This document shows, in pieces, positions 21,067-29,849 of a stretch of DNA of 64,000 nucleotides. The stretch lies in NCBI RefSeq assembly GCF_020172685.1, contig NZ_CP083986.1, positions 3,970,067 through 4,034,066 of the forward strand, given 5' to 3'. The notes beneath the pieces are model-generated. The model was not told the DNA's origin. It was given only the letters and a program-made list of their open reading frames with translations, and did not search any database. Each line of letters opens with the position of its first letter. The first letter of the stretch is position 1. The position numbers were made by a program, and so were the translations under genes. This DNA is from [Mycobacterium] nativiensis. GTDB taxonomy: Bacteria; Actinomycetota; Actinomycetes; Mycobacteriales; Mycobacteriaceae.

Positions 21067-21972
21067 ATGAACGATCCGCGCGGTCCGATTCCTAACCCGT
21101 ACGACCCGACGCAGTTCGCGCCGATGAACCGGCCCATGATGCCGCCGGGGCCCGTGCCGCCGTCCTGGCCACCGATGCCGCCGGGTCCCCCGCCGCAGCG
21201 TCCCAACCGTGGCCTGTTGTGGGCGCTGTTGGCAGCGGTGTGCGTGCTGGCCGTCATCAGCGTCGTACTCACCGTGATGTTGGTGGGCCGCGGAGAGCAG
21301 GACACGGCCAAGTCCACCGCCAAGACATCGACCGCCGCGACGACATCGGCGGCGGCCCCCGGCAAAGCTCCGGTGCCGGCCTCCGCCATCGAACGGTTGC
21401 TGCCGAGCAAGGACACCATGGCCACGGCGGTGGACGACGACGGACTCGGTGTCGTCCGGAGCGGCGACTCCATGGATTCCGCCACCGTGGTGGACGCGGC
21501 CTGCCAGGGAGTCAATTTCGTCGCCGCAGGACCGGTCTACGCGGGTTCGGGCTGGACCGCGGTCCGCTGGCAACGGTGGTACAGCCCCGCTGACTTCGAC
21601 GCGCCCAAACTGACGCACGGCCTGGTGCTCTCGGTGGTGACCTACCCGAGCGCCGAGGCCGCCGGCGCCATGTACACCAAGCAGAGCCAGGCCTGGCGCG
21701 GTTGTGTCGGCCGGACGGCCAACATGCGGGTCACCAATACCGAGGAGAACGCGTCCGACACGTTCTGGACCGTCGGCGAGGTCACCGACTCCGACGGGTT
21801 GCTCCAGACCACCGCGATCAGCGAGGGCGGTGGCGGCTGGTCATGCCAGAACACCCTGACCGTGCGCAACAACGTCGTGGCCCAGGCCAATGTCTGCGGG
21901 GACAGCATCCGCGCGGCGGCGGCGCGGGACATCCTGAGTTCGATCACGAAGCAGGTCGACGCAGCGGCCTGA
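21067..21972 (+). CDS. Membrane-anchored PknH-like extracellular sensor domain protein
   Basis: The 301-residue protein has a Pro/Met-rich cytoplasmic N-terminus (MNDPRGPIPNPYDPTQ, MMPPGPVPPSWPPMPPG), one membrane helix at about residues 50-73 (LLWALLAAVCVLAVISVV), an Ala/Thr-rich linker and an extracellular domain from about 105. That domain has the PknH_C pattern: a conserved VDAACQGVNF, YAGSGWTAVRWQ, paired cysteines in AWRGCVGR, GGWSCQ and ANVCGD. In PknH this domain is a sensor; here there is no kinase. ATG at 21067 was chosen as the start of the Pro-rich part. A monooxygenase gene follows on the same strand. Confidence 0.8.
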   Translation: MNDPRGPIPNPYDPTQFAPMNRPMMPPGPVPPSWPPMPPGPPPQRPNRGLLWALLAAVCVLAVISVVLTVMLVGRGEQDTAKSTAKTSTAATTSAAAPGKAPVPASAIERLLPSKDTMATAVDDDGLGVVRSGDSMDSATVVDAACQGVNFVAAGPVYAGSGWTAVRWQRWYSPADFDAPKLTHGLVLSVVTYPSAEAAGAMYTKQSQAWRGCVGRTANMRVTNTEENASDTFWTVGEVTDSDGLLQTTAISEGGGGWSCQNTLTVRNNVVAQANVCGDSIRAAAARDILSSITKQVDAAA

Positions 21973-21997
21973 GTTGGCCCTGGGCACCGCACAACCC

Positions 21998-22026
21998 TTG
22001 ATCAGCCCCGGCGCCTCGCGTATCGT
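21998..22026 (+). promoter_or_regulatory. Possible promoter of the monooxygenase-SDR pair
   Basis: TTGATC (21998-22003), 17 bases, then TATCGT (22021-22026) fits the spacing of a SigA-type promoter. It sits just after the PknH-like gene and about 50 bases before the TTG chosen as the monooxygenase start. Confidence 0.4.
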
Positions 22027-22078
22027 CCGAAACAATTTCGCGACGCACAGTAGCGAATCGAGGGAAAAGGCCCGCCTC

Positions 22079-24016
22079 TTGCGCAATCGCTACGCCGGAG
22101 AACCCTTCAGCACACCGACCGCCGACATCGCCGCCGCCCTGGAGCAGGTCAGCATCCCCACCCTGTTGCTGTCGTGTGTGCACATCACCGGCGACGCCCG
22201 CTTCATCCGGGAGTACAAGCAGAACGGGATCTTCCTCAATGAGATCCAGGGATTCATGTCCGAGGAGGACAAGGCCCGCGCTCGAGCCGAAGCCCTGCCG
22301 GTGATCGTCGACTACCGCGACCACGGCTGCCCGCAACCCGCGCCGCTGCCCGCCGACCTGGTCAAGGAGATGATGGACTGGGCGGCCTGCGAAACGGTGC
22401 CGGACGCCTATCTGGGCCTGCTCGCCGAAGAACTCGACCTCGAGGGTGTCGACCCACGCCGTCCCGCTCCCCTGGACCGCGACCGCGCAGCCGATCTTCC
22501 CGTCGTGGTGATCGGCTGCGGCGAGTCCGGAGTATTGGCGGGAATTCGGCTGGCGCAGAGTGGAATTCCCTTCACCATCATCGAGAAGAATGCCGGCCCG
22601 GGCGGAACCTGGTGGGAGAACAGCTATCCGGGCGCCCGGGTGGATGTCGCCAACCACTTCTACTGCTTCAGCTTCGAGCCCAACAATCGCTGGAACCACT
22701 TCTTCGCCGAACAGCCCGAACTGCGGGCCTACTTCGCCGACCTGATCGCCAAACACGGCCTCGACGACCACATCCGGTGGAACACCGAAGTCACCGACGC
22801 CGCCTGGGATGACGACGCCGGGGCCTGGACGCTGACCATCCGCGCCGCTGACGGTGCGGTGTCAGGGGTGCGGGCCCGCGCGGTGATCACCGCGGTCGGC
22901 CAACTCAATCGCCCGCACCTGCCCGACCTCGACGGCGCGGACGGCTTCGCCGGGCCGTCGTTCCACTCCGCGGCCTGGGACCACGGCGTCGACCTGACCG
23001 GCAAGCGGGTGGCGCTGATCGGTGCGGGCGCCAGCGGATTTCAGATCGCGCCGGCGATCGCGGCAAAGGTGGAGCACCTCACGGTGTTTCAGCGCACCGC
23101 GCAGTGGATGTTCCCCAACCCGATGTATCACGACGCGGTCGGCGACGGGGTGCGCTGGGCGCTGGAGCACCTGCCGTTCTACGCCCGCTGGTACCGATTC
23201 CTGCTGCTGTGGCCCGGGGCGGACAAAGGCCTGGAAGCCGCGCGAGTGGACCCGAACTATGCCGACCAGGACTACGCCGTGAGCGAGATCAACGCCATGG
23301 CCCGGCAGATGTTCACCGGCTGGATCACCGACCAGGTCGGCGGCGACGAGGAACTGCTGGCCAAGGTGTTGCCCGATTATCCGGCCACCGGCAAGCGCAC
23401 CCTGCAGGACAACGGCAGCTGGCTGGGGACGTTGCAACGCGACAACGTCGAGCTGGTGCGGACCGCGATCCGGCGGATCACCCCGAACGGCGTCCGGACC
23501 GAGGACGGGGTCCACCACGAGGTGGATGTGATCGTGTACGCCACCGGTTTTCGGCACACCGATGTGCTGGCTCCGATGCAGATCACCGGCCGCGACGGCG
23601 TCGACCTGCACGAGATGTGGGGCAGCCGGCCGTACGCCCACCTGGGCATCACGGTGCCCGGCTTCCCGAACTTCTTCCTGATCTACGGCCCCGGTGCACA
23701 CCTGGCGCACGGCGGCAGCCTGATCTTCAACTCCGAGTTGGAGATGCGCTACATCGATGCCTGCCTGGCCAAACTCGCCGACGAACGCCTGCACTCGATC
23801 GAGCCGACCGTGCAGGCGGCCGCCGACTGGCATCGCCGCACCCAGGACGAGATCACCAAGATGGTGTGGGCACACCCGGCGATCAAGCACTCCTACTTCA
23901 AGAACGCCGACGGTGAGATCCACACCGTCAGCCCATGGCGGCTCGACCAATACTGGTCGGCGGTGCGTGAACCGGATTGGTCCCAGTTCGTCATCAGGCA
24001 AGGAGCCGTGAGTTGA
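22079..24016 (+). CDS. Baeyer-Villiger-type flavin monooxygenase
   Basis: The FAD/NADPH monooxygenase has a first Rossmann motif GCGESG (about residue 146), the flavin-monooxygenase block [15 protein letters not shown], the Baeyer-Villiger fingerprint F-x-G-x3-H-x3-W ([11 protein letters not shown], about 290-300), a second Rossmann motif GAGASG and ATGF near the C-terminus. Such enzymes insert oxygen beside a ketone; the substrate is unknown. The N-terminal extension ([14 protein letters not shown] onward) before the first Rossmann fold is typical of one mycobacterial subgroup. The start is uncertain: TTG at 22079 is preferred because AAAAGG precedes it and a promoter-like pair lies upstream; the frame is open to TTG at 21974. 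It overlaps the SDR gene by four bases. Confidence 0.85.
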   Translation: MRNRYAGEPFSTPTADIAAALEQVSIPTLLLSCVHITGDARFIREYKQNGIFLNEIQGFMSEEDKARARAEALPVIVDYRDHGCPQPAPLPADLVKEMMDWAACETVPDAYLGLLAEELDLEGVDPRRPAPLDRDRAADLPVVVIGCGESGVLAGIRLAQSGIPFTIIEKNAGPGGTWWENSYPGARVDVANHFYCFSFEPNNRWNHFFAEQPELRAYFADLIAKHGLDDHIRWNTEVTDAAWDDDAGAWTLTIRAADGAVSGVRARAVITAVGQLNRPHLPDLDGADGFAGPSFHSAAWDHGVDLTGKRVALIGAGASGFQIAPAIAAKVEHLTVFQRTAQWMFPNPMYHDAVGDGVRWALEHLPFYARWYRFLLLWPGADKGLEAARVDPNYADQDYAVSEINAMARQMFTGWITDQVGGDEELLAKVLPDYPATGKRTLQDNGSWLGTLQRDNVELVRTAIRRITPNGVRTEDGVHHEVDVIVYATGFRHTDVLAPMQITGRDGVDLHEMWGSRPYAHLGITVPGFPNFFLIYGPGAHLAHGGSLIFNSELEMRYIDACLAKLADERLHSIEPTVQAAADWHRRTQDEITKMVWAHPAIKHSYFKNADGEIHTVSPWRLDQYWSAVREPDWSQFVIRQGAVS

Positions 24017-24750
24017 GCGGAGTCGTCATCACCGGTGCCGCATCCGGGATCGGCCGGGCGTGCGCGGAGGCGCTGATCGCCGACGGACGCCGGGTTGCGT
24101 TGTGGGACATCGCACCGACGGTCCAGGACGTAGCCGACGGATTGGGCGTGCCCGGTGCGGTGGTCGACGTCTGCGACGACGCCGCGCTGCCCGCCGCGGT
24201 CGCTGCCGCGGCCGAGGCGCTCGACGGATTCGACGGGTTGGTGCACGCCGCCGGGCGGGTGCTGCCCGAACCGGTCGGCGCCTACACCGGCGAATCCTGG
24301 GATGCCGTCATGGACGTCAACCTGCGGGCCCAGGCGATGCTGGTGCAGCTGATGCTGCCGCACCTCGAGGCGGTCGTCCGGGCCGGTGGCAACCCGGCGG
24401 TGGTCGGCATCTCCAGCATCGAGGGGCTGACCGCCAATCCGTTCATCCCGGCCTACTGCGCCTCCAAGGCCGGGCTGCTGGGGCTGACCAGGTCGATGGC
24501 CGCGCAGCTGGGCCCGGCCGGAATCCGGGTCAACGCGGTCTGCCCGGGCTTCATCGAAACCCCGATGCTGCAGATGGCGCTCGACGTCGAAGAGGTGGCG
24601 GCCGGTTTCGTCGCGGCCGCCCCGCTGGGACGCATCGGCCAGCCCGCGGAAGTGGCGCAGGCGGTGGCGTTTTTGATGTCGCCGCGAGCGTCGTTCATCA
24701 CCGGCACCCAGCTCGTCGTCGACGGTGGGGTCACCGCACGGCATCCGTGA
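24013..24750 (+). CDS. Short-chain dehydrogenase/reductase
   Basis: The 245-residue classical SDR has the cofactor motif TGAASGIG near the N-terminus, HAAGRV in place of NNAG, Ser in GISSIEG and the catalytic YCASK. The C-terminal [11 protein letters not shown] is standard. It begins with TTG at 24013-24015, overlapping the monooxygenase stop as TTGA, with AGGAG eight bases upstream. The tight coupling suggests it makes or uses the ketone/alcohol of the monooxygenase reaction; that is inference. Confidence 0.88.
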   Translation: MSGVVITGAASGIGRACAEALIADGRRVALWDIAPTVQDVADGLGVPGAVVDVCDDAALPAAVAAAAEALDGFDGLVHAAGRVLPEPVGAYTGESWDAVMDVNLRAQAMLVQLMLPHLEAVVRAGGNPAVVGISSIEGLTANPFIPAYCASKAGLLGLTRSMAAQLGPAGIRVNAVCPGFIETPMLQMALDVEEVAAGFVAAAPLGRIGQPAEVAQAVAFLMSPRASFITGTQLVVDGGVTARHP

Positions 24751-24755
24751 CGGGT

Positions 24756-25307
24756 CTAGAAGACCCAGCTCTGCGGTGCGGCGATCACGAAACCGTGGGT
24801 CGCCGCCGGACCCGTGACGGCACCGGATTGCTGGGGTTCCCTGAGCACACAGACCAACTCGGTGGACGGCGGAACCCCGCAGACCATCGACTGGGCGGGT
24901 GACAGATCCCAGAACACGATCTTGTGGCCCACCGGAAGCGTTGCGGCGGGCGGGGTTCCGGCGACCAGAGCGTCCGGCGGGGCGGGTCGGAAACGCGCCG
25001 GCACGCTTTCCTTCCCGTAGATCCCGGGCAGCTCTACGGAGCCCGCGTCCGGCGGCGATCCCGGAATATTGCCGGTACAGCTGACGTCATGGGTGATCCT
25101 GCCGTTCCGGATCTTGCAGACCAGCCCCGAGTCGGTGGCAAAGACCAGGTTGGGAGTCTTCGGCAGATCGCTGACCGAACCCGGCAGTGGCCCGCTGTCG
25201 TCGATCAGCGAGTCCACATCAGGGACCGCCGGTGCCGCACCGGCATTCGGCGCCATCATCAGCACAGCAGCTGACGTCGCCGTCAATACCGATAACCACC
25301 GCGCCAC
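24756..25307 (-). CDS. Secreted four-cysteine protein, paralogue A
   Basis: The 183-residue protein has a signal peptide (VARWLSVLTATSAAVLMMAPNAGA, cleavage before APAVPD). The mature domain has four cysteines (GLVCKIRN, VSCTGN, MVCGVPPS, LVCVLREP), which suggests two disulfides, and a core VGHKIVFWDLSP. It is clearly paralogous to the protein at 26363-26917 (shared PDVDSLIDDSGPLPG-like start, core, and THGFVIAAP end). GTG at 25305-25307 was chosen because it aligns with the paralogue and follows AGGGA; the frame continues nine codons upstream. No function is recognised. Confidence 0.8.
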   Translation of the reverse strand: MARWLSVLTATSAAVLMMAPNAGAAPAVPDVDSLIDDSGPLPGSVSDLPKTPNLVFATDSGLVCKIRNGRITHDVSCTGNIPGSPPDAGSVELPGIYGKESVPARFRPAPPDALVAGTPPAATLPVGHKIVFWDLSPAQSMVCGVPPSTELVCVLREPQQSGAVTGPAATHGFVIAAPQSWVF

Positions 25308-25380
25308 GAGAAGTCCCTGATTCGCCGTAAACATTCAATCTACGAGCAGCGTGCGCGGAGGTCAACGTGGGCGCGAATCG

Positions 25381-26274
25381 CTACCCGACGGTGGTCTTCT
25401 CAGCCGGCTCGGGTTTCAGGTCGCGCCACCAGCAGTAGATGAACAGCAGCATCGACATCACCACCGCGACAATCACCCAGAGCGTGACCGTGGCGTCGAT
25501 CCAGGATCCGATCGGGGGCGCGTCGGGCAGCGCGTTTCTCAGCGGCACCACCGCGAACAGCATGGCCGCGTACCACGTCGTCATCGGCGGCTGGAATTTG
25601 CGCCGGCCCAGGAACGTGAGCACCGCGACAATGACCGACACCGCGGCCAGCGCGACCAAGACACCCATCACGACGGCACCGAACGCCAGCGTGCTCGGCG
25701 ACCGGTGCAGCGTCACCCGGTACGGGCCGCCCGGTGCGCCGTCGCTGGGAATGGCAAGCTTCCAACCCGCGATGTGGTCCACAAACGTCGGCGAAATCCG
25801 TTCCGGCACTGGGGAGTCGCCGCGGAGAACATCGACCGTGATCGGCCCGGTCTGGTAGTGATCGAACGGCCACTTCGCCGAGTTACCGGAGACCGTCAAC
25901 GGGACCGGGAACTCACCGGGCACCATGCCCTTCATCCAGGTGCGCTTGGTCGGCGTGACCGCGGAGTGCACCGCTATGCTCAGATCCTCGGTGAGCCCGT
26001 GGGTGGCCGGGTCGAGCAGCTCAGGACCCGGGGTGATGGCGACCTTGCCGGTCAGCGTGCCCTTCACCGTCTGGAGATCTTCGAGGTCGATGGTCACCGT
26101 CGTTCCGTCGGCCGCCGCCTGACCTTCGGTGAGTTGGAGCGGGCAGCCGCACCCCGCTTTCTCGTACAGAGCGACGGTGACGACGTAGGAGGCGATGAAG
26201 AAAACCGCCATGGCCAGGATCAGCAAACGCCTGGACCGGTGGGCTCGCGGAGAAGGCTCATCGTTGGACAACAC
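25381..26274 (-). CDS. DUF4436 membrane protein
   Basis: The 297-residue protein has an N-terminal membrane segment (LLILAMAVFFIASYVVTVAL), a periplasmic beta-rich part (about residues 40-195, with TVTIDLEDLQTVKGTLTGKV and WPFDHYQTGPITVDVL) and three C-terminal hydrophobic segments (about 198-285). This is the DUF4436 architecture, common in mycobacteria and without known function. GTG start behind AGAGGA. It lies between two paralogous secreted genes on the same strand, so the three may act together at the envelope. Confidence 0.82.
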   Translation of the reverse strand: MLSNDEPSPRAHRSRRLLILAMAVFFIASYVVTVALYEKAGCGCPLQLTEGQAAADGTTVTIDLEDLQTVKGTLTGKVAITPGPELLDPATHGLTEDLSIAVHSAVTPTKRTWMKGMVPGEFPVPLTVSGNSAKWPFDHYQTGPITVDVLRGDSPVPERISPTFVDHIAGWKLAIPSDGAPGGPYRVTLHRSPSTLAFGAVVMGVLVALAAVSVIVAVLTFLGRRKFQPPMTTWYAAMLFAVVPLRNALPDAPPIGSWIDATVTLWVIVAVVMSMLLFIYCWWRDLKPEPAEKTTVG

Positions 26275-26362
26275 TGTCCTCTTTCACTGGTCGACAGCAA
26301 CGGCTGCATCGTCTCATCGACCCCACGGCCACCGTCGAACTTTCGGCGGGATCTGCGACGAA

Positions 26363-26917
26363 CTAAAAGGCTTCGCTGTGCGGTGCCGAGATGACGAACC
26401 CGTGCGTGACGGCCGGGCCGTTCTTGGCGCCGTTCTCGCGGGCTGCTTTGAGCACACAGACCAACTCGGTGCCCTGCGGAATCCCGCAGACCAGCGATTC
26501 GGTGGGCGAGAAGTCCCAGAACACGACCTTGTGGCCGATCTGCAGCATGGTCGTCGGAACCTTCGCGGGATCGCCGAGGAGCCCGTCCGGTGCCGTCGGC
26601 AGAAACTGCGCCGGCCCGCTGCCGTCCGCGTAGACGGTCCCAAGACGCACACTGCGGGTTCCCGACGGCGCTCCCACGACATTCCCGGTGCAGGTCACGC
26701 TGTGCGTCACTTTCCCGCGGCTCTTCCGGCAGGCCATGCCGAAGGGAGTGGTGAACGCCAGGTCCGGGATTCCGGTGAGGTCGCCGACGGCGCCGGGCAG
26801 CGGCCCGCTGTCGTCGATGAGCGGACCGAGGTCGGGAACATCGTTCGCCGCGACCGCATTCGGCGCCTGCGCCAGCACCGCCATCGCGGCGCACACCATG
26901 GCAAACAATTGTCGCAC
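26363..26917 (-). CDS. Secreted four-cysteine protein, paralogue B
   Basis: The 184-residue paralogue of the 24756-25307 protein has a signal peptide VRQLFAMVCAAMAVLAQAPN (cleavage near AVAAND), then PDLGPLIDDSGPLPGAVGDL, the core IGHKVVFWDFSPTESLVCG, LVCVLKAA and a THGFVISAP end, keeping the four mature cysteines. It starts 12 bases after glmS stops, so it may be co-transcribed with glmS. The function is not recognised. Confidence 0.8.
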   Translation of the reverse strand: MRQLFAMVCAAMAVLAQAPNAVAANDVPDLGPLIDDSGPLPGAVGDLTGIPDLAFTTPFGMACRKSRGKVTHSVTCTGNVVGAPSGTRSVRLGTVYADGSGPAQFLPTAPDGLLGDPAKVPTTMLQIGHKVVFWDFSPTESLVCGIPQGTELVCVLKAARENGAKNGPAVTHGFVISAPHSEAF

Positions 26918-26929
26918 TGAAAACTCCCG

Positions 26930-28798
26930 CTACTCGACGGTGACGGACTTGGCCAGGTTGCGTGGCTTGTCCACGTCATAACCCCGGGCCTGGGCCACCC
27001 CGGCGGCGAACACCTGCAGCGGAATGGTCGACAGCAACGGCTGGTAAAGCGTTGACACCGCGGGGATTTCGATCAGGTGGTCGGCGTAGGGCCGCACCGT
27101 CTCATCTCCCTCCTCGGCGATCACGATGGTGACGGCGCCGCGGGCCTGAATCTCGCGGATGTTGGACAGCAGCTTGGAGTGCAGCATCGCGGCGTTCTTC
27201 GGCGAGGGCATCACCACGATCACCGGCAGATCGTCCTCGATCAGCGCGATCGGGCCGTGCTTGAGCTCGCCGGCGGCGAAGCCCTCGGCGTGCATGTAGG
27301 CCAGTTCCTTGAGCTTGAGCGCGCCCTCGAGGGCTACCGGGTACCCGACATGCCGGCCCAGGAACAAGATGCTGGACGACTGTGCGTACTGCCGGGCAAG
27401 GTCAGCGACCGGTTCCATCGTGTCGATGACCCGCCGGATCAGCTCCGGCATGGCCTCCAACTCGTGGTACTCGCGCTCCACCTCGTCCGGGTACTTGGTG
27501 CCGCGCGCCTGCGCCAAAGCAAGGCCCACAATGTAGTTCGCGGTCACCTGAGCCAGGAACGTCTTGGTCGCGGCGACACCGATCTCCGGCCCGGCCCGGG
27601 TGTAGAGCACCGCGTCGGCCTCCCGCGGAATCTGCGAGCCGTTGGTGTTGCAGACCGCCAGCACCTTGGCCTTCTGCTCCTTGGCGTGCCGCACCGCCTC
27701 CAGCGTATCCGCGGTCTCACCGGACTGCGAGATGGCGACCACCAGCGTGCTGCGGTCCAAAACCGGGTCACGGTACCGGAATTCGCTCGCAAGTTCGATC
27801 TCCACCGGCAGGCGCGTCCAGTGCTCGATGGCGTACTTGGCCAGCAGGCCCGAGTGGAATGCCGTGCCGCAGGCCACCACGAACACCTTGTCGATCTCGC
27901 GCAGTTCCTGATCGGAGAGCCGTTGCTCGTCGAGCACGATTCGACCGAGGTCGAAGTGCCCCAACAGGGTGTCGGACACCGCCGCAGGCTGTTCGGCGAT
28001 CTCCTTGAGCATGAAGTACTCGTAGCCGCCCTTCTCGGCGGCCGACAGGTCCCAGTCGATCTTGAACACCCGGGCGTTGTCGGTGTCGTCGTTGCCCTCG
28101 AAGTCGGTGATGCGGTAACCGTCCGCGGTGATCACCACGACCTGGTCCTGGCCCAGTTCGACAGCGTCCCTGGTGTATTCGATGAACGCCGCGACATCAG
28201 ACCCGATGAACATCTCGCCGTCGCCGACGCCCACCACCAGGGGGGTCGACCGACGCGCCGCCACGATGGTGCCGGGCTCGTCGGCGTGGGCGAACACCAC
28301 GGTGAAGTGTCCCTCCAGCCGGCGCAGGACCGCCTGCACCGAGGCCACGAAGTCCCCGGCGGTGTCGCCGTGCCGGTACTGGCGGGCCAGCAGGTGGACC
28401 GTGACCTCGCTGTCGGTCTCGCTGGTCAACTCCACGCCGTCGCGCTCCAACTCGGCGCGCAACGCGGCGAAGTTCTCGATGATGCCGTTGTGCACCACGG
28501 CGAACTTGGACGCCGCGTCACGGTGCGGGTGGGCGTTGGCGTCGGTGGGCCGTCCGTGGGTCGCCCAACGGGTGTGGCCCAGTCCGGTGCCGCCGACCAA
28601 CAGGGCGGGATCGGTCTCGGCGATGGCAGCTTCCAGGTTGGCCAGCCGGCCCGCACGGCGCCGGATGGTCAGCTGGCCGACGCCGTCGACGACGGCGATT
28701 CCGGCGGAGTCGTAACCGCGGTATTCCATCCGGCGCAGGGCCTCGACGACGACGTCCCTAGCCGGTCGCTGCCCGACGTAGCCGACGATTCCACACAT
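26930..28798 (-). CDS. glmS: Glutamine--fructose-6-phosphate aminotransferase (isomerizing)
   Basis: The 622-residue enzyme starts MCGIVGYVGQRPARDVV; Cys2 is the glutaminase nucleophile. The N-terminal class-II amidotransferase domain spans about residues 1-235 (GLGHTRWATHG, HNGIIENF). Two SIS sugar-isomerase domains follow (CGTAFHSG, AISQSGETADT), ending KSVTVE. It makes glucosamine-6-phosphate, the first step to UDP-GlcNAc, with GlmM encoded at 56459-57787. No glmS ribozyme is expected in actinobacteria and none is seen. Confidence 0.98.
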   Translation of the reverse strand: MCGIVGYVGQRPARDVVVEALRRMEYRGYDSAGIAVVDGVGQLTIRRRAGRLANLEAAIAETDPALLVGGTGLGHTRWATHGRPTDANAHPHRDAASKFAVVHNGIIENFAALRAELERDGVELTSETDSEVTVHLLARQYRHGDTAGDFVASVQAVLRRLEGHFTVVFAHADEPGTIVAARRSTPLVVGVGDGEMFIGSDVAAFIEYTRDAVELGQDQVVVITADGYRITDFEGNDDTDNARVFKIDWDLSAAEKGGYEYFMLKEIAEQPAAVSDTLLGHFDLGRIVLDEQRLSDQELREIDKVFVVACGTAFHSGLLAKYAIEHWTRLPVEIELASEFRYRDPVLDRSTLVVAISQSGETADTLEAVRHAKEQKAKVLAVCNTNGSQIPREADAVLYTRAGPEIGVAATKTFLAQVTANYIVGLALAQARGTKYPDEVEREYHELEAMPELIRRVIDTMEPVADLARQYAQSSSILFLGRHVGYPVALEGALKLKELAYMHAEGFAAGELKHGPIALIEDDLPVIVVMPSPKNAAMLHSKLLSNIREIQARGAVTIVIAEEGDETVRPYADHLIEIPAVSTLYQPLLSTIPLQVFAAGVAQARGYDVDKPRNLAKSVTVE

Positions 28799-28918
28799 AA
28801 CTGTTCAGGGTAGTGCAACGACGGTCGGCCCCCATAATTCGTGCAGGTCAGCGGGATAGCGCACGGTCCGGCCATCAAGGTGCTCATGGCCCAACCACCG
28901 GTGCGTTACCGTCATCGG

Positions 28919-29758
28919 GTGGCCACGATCAAGCGCCTGTACACCACTTTGACCCGTCCCGGCCCGCACCGCGTGCTGCGGGGCGATCTGGCCTTCGCCG
29001 GCCTGGCCGGCGTGGTGTACACCCCGCAGTCCGGCTACCGCCTTCCTGCGGTGGCGTTCGGCCACGACTGGCTCACCGGCGCCGATCGCTACGCCGGCCT
29101 GCTGGAACACCTGGCCTCGTGGGGCATCGTGGCGGTGGCCCCCGACACCGGTCGCGGCTTGGCGCCGTCGGTGCTGGACCTGTCCGGCGATCTGGGCCGC
29201 GCCCTGGACATCGCCACTGAGGTCCGGTTGGGGCCCGGACGTATCAGCGTCGACCGCAACCGGGTCGCCGTGGCCGGTCACGGCTTCGGTGGTTCGGCCG
29301 CGGTGTTCGCCGCGGCCGGCCCGTCGGTGAAACCCAAAGCGGTGGCGTCGATCTTCCCGACGGTCACCGCGCCGCCGGCCGAGCAGGCCGCGGCTGCCCT
29401 CGATGTGCCCGGCGTGATCTTCGCTGCGCCCGGCGACGCGAAGGCGTTGCGCTCCAACGCAGTCGAGCTGGCGCACAGCTGGCGATCCGCGACACTGCGA
29501 GTGGTCAGCAAGGCGTCTTCGGCCGGCCTGCCGCAGGGCCGGCGGCTGACGGGGTTCTTCGGGCTTCCGACTTCGGATCGGCGCACTCAGCGCCGGGTGC
29601 GGGCCCTGCTGACCGGCTACCTGTTGGCCCAGCTGGTGGGCGACAAGACCTATCGGGAGTTCACCGACGCCGCGCTGCAGCTGCCGGGTACCGAGGCGCT
29701 GGACGCGCTGCCGGAGCCGGCGAGCCCGGAGGAGAAGATCGCCGCGCTGTTCGGGTAA
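28919..29758 (+). CDS. Rv3438-like alpha/beta-hydrolase-fold protein lacking the usual nucleophile
   Basis: The 279-residue protein starts VATIKRLYTTLTRPGPHRVL, matching the Rv3438 position beside glmS. It has a dienelactone-hydrolase-like fold pattern: AVAFGHDWLTGADRY, GIVAVAPDTGRG, then the elbow VAVAGHGFGGSAAV. The central Gly-His-Gly-Phe-Gly has glycine where Ser or Cys is expected, so it may be inactive or not a classical hydrolase. GTG at 28919 was preferred over upstream in-frame starts (28841, 28886) because it matches the M. tuberculosis N-terminus. It is divergent from glmS and converges on PGRS2 across a shared terminator. Confidence 0.82.
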   Translation: MATIKRLYTTLTRPGPHRVLRGDLAFAGLAGVVYTPQSGYRLPAVAFGHDWLTGADRYAGLLEHLASWGIVAVAPDTGRGLAPSVLDLSGDLGRALDIATEVRLGPGRISVDRNRVAVAGHGFGGSAAVFAAAGPSVKPKAVASIFPTVTAPPAEQAAAALDVPGVIFAAPGDAKALRSNAVELAHSWRSATLRVVSKASSAGLPQGRRLTGFFGLPTSDRRTQRRVRALLTGYLLAQLVGDKTYREFTDAALQLPGTEALDALPEPASPEEKIAALFG

Positions 29759-29794
29759 CGGCCGCGGGCTCAATCCCCTTGGCCCCAAACACGG

Positions 29795-29832
29795 CAACGG
29801 CCGCCGAGTCCTTTCAGACTCGACGGCCGTTG
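29795..29832. terminator. Bidirectional terminator between the Rv3438-like gene and PGRS2
   Basis: CAACGGCCG-c-CGAGTC pairs with GACTCG-a-CGGCCGTTG around a CTTTCA loop: 15 pairs with one internal mismatch. It is placed symmetrically between two convergent genes, 36 bases after one stop and 17 after the other. Confidence 0.85.
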
Positions 29833-29849
29833 CTGTTGTTGGTCGGCGT

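Noticed and set aside
27077..28813. 578-residue + strand frame opposite glmS
   Set aside because: glmS on the minus strand is unmistakable; the opposite frame has no family features.
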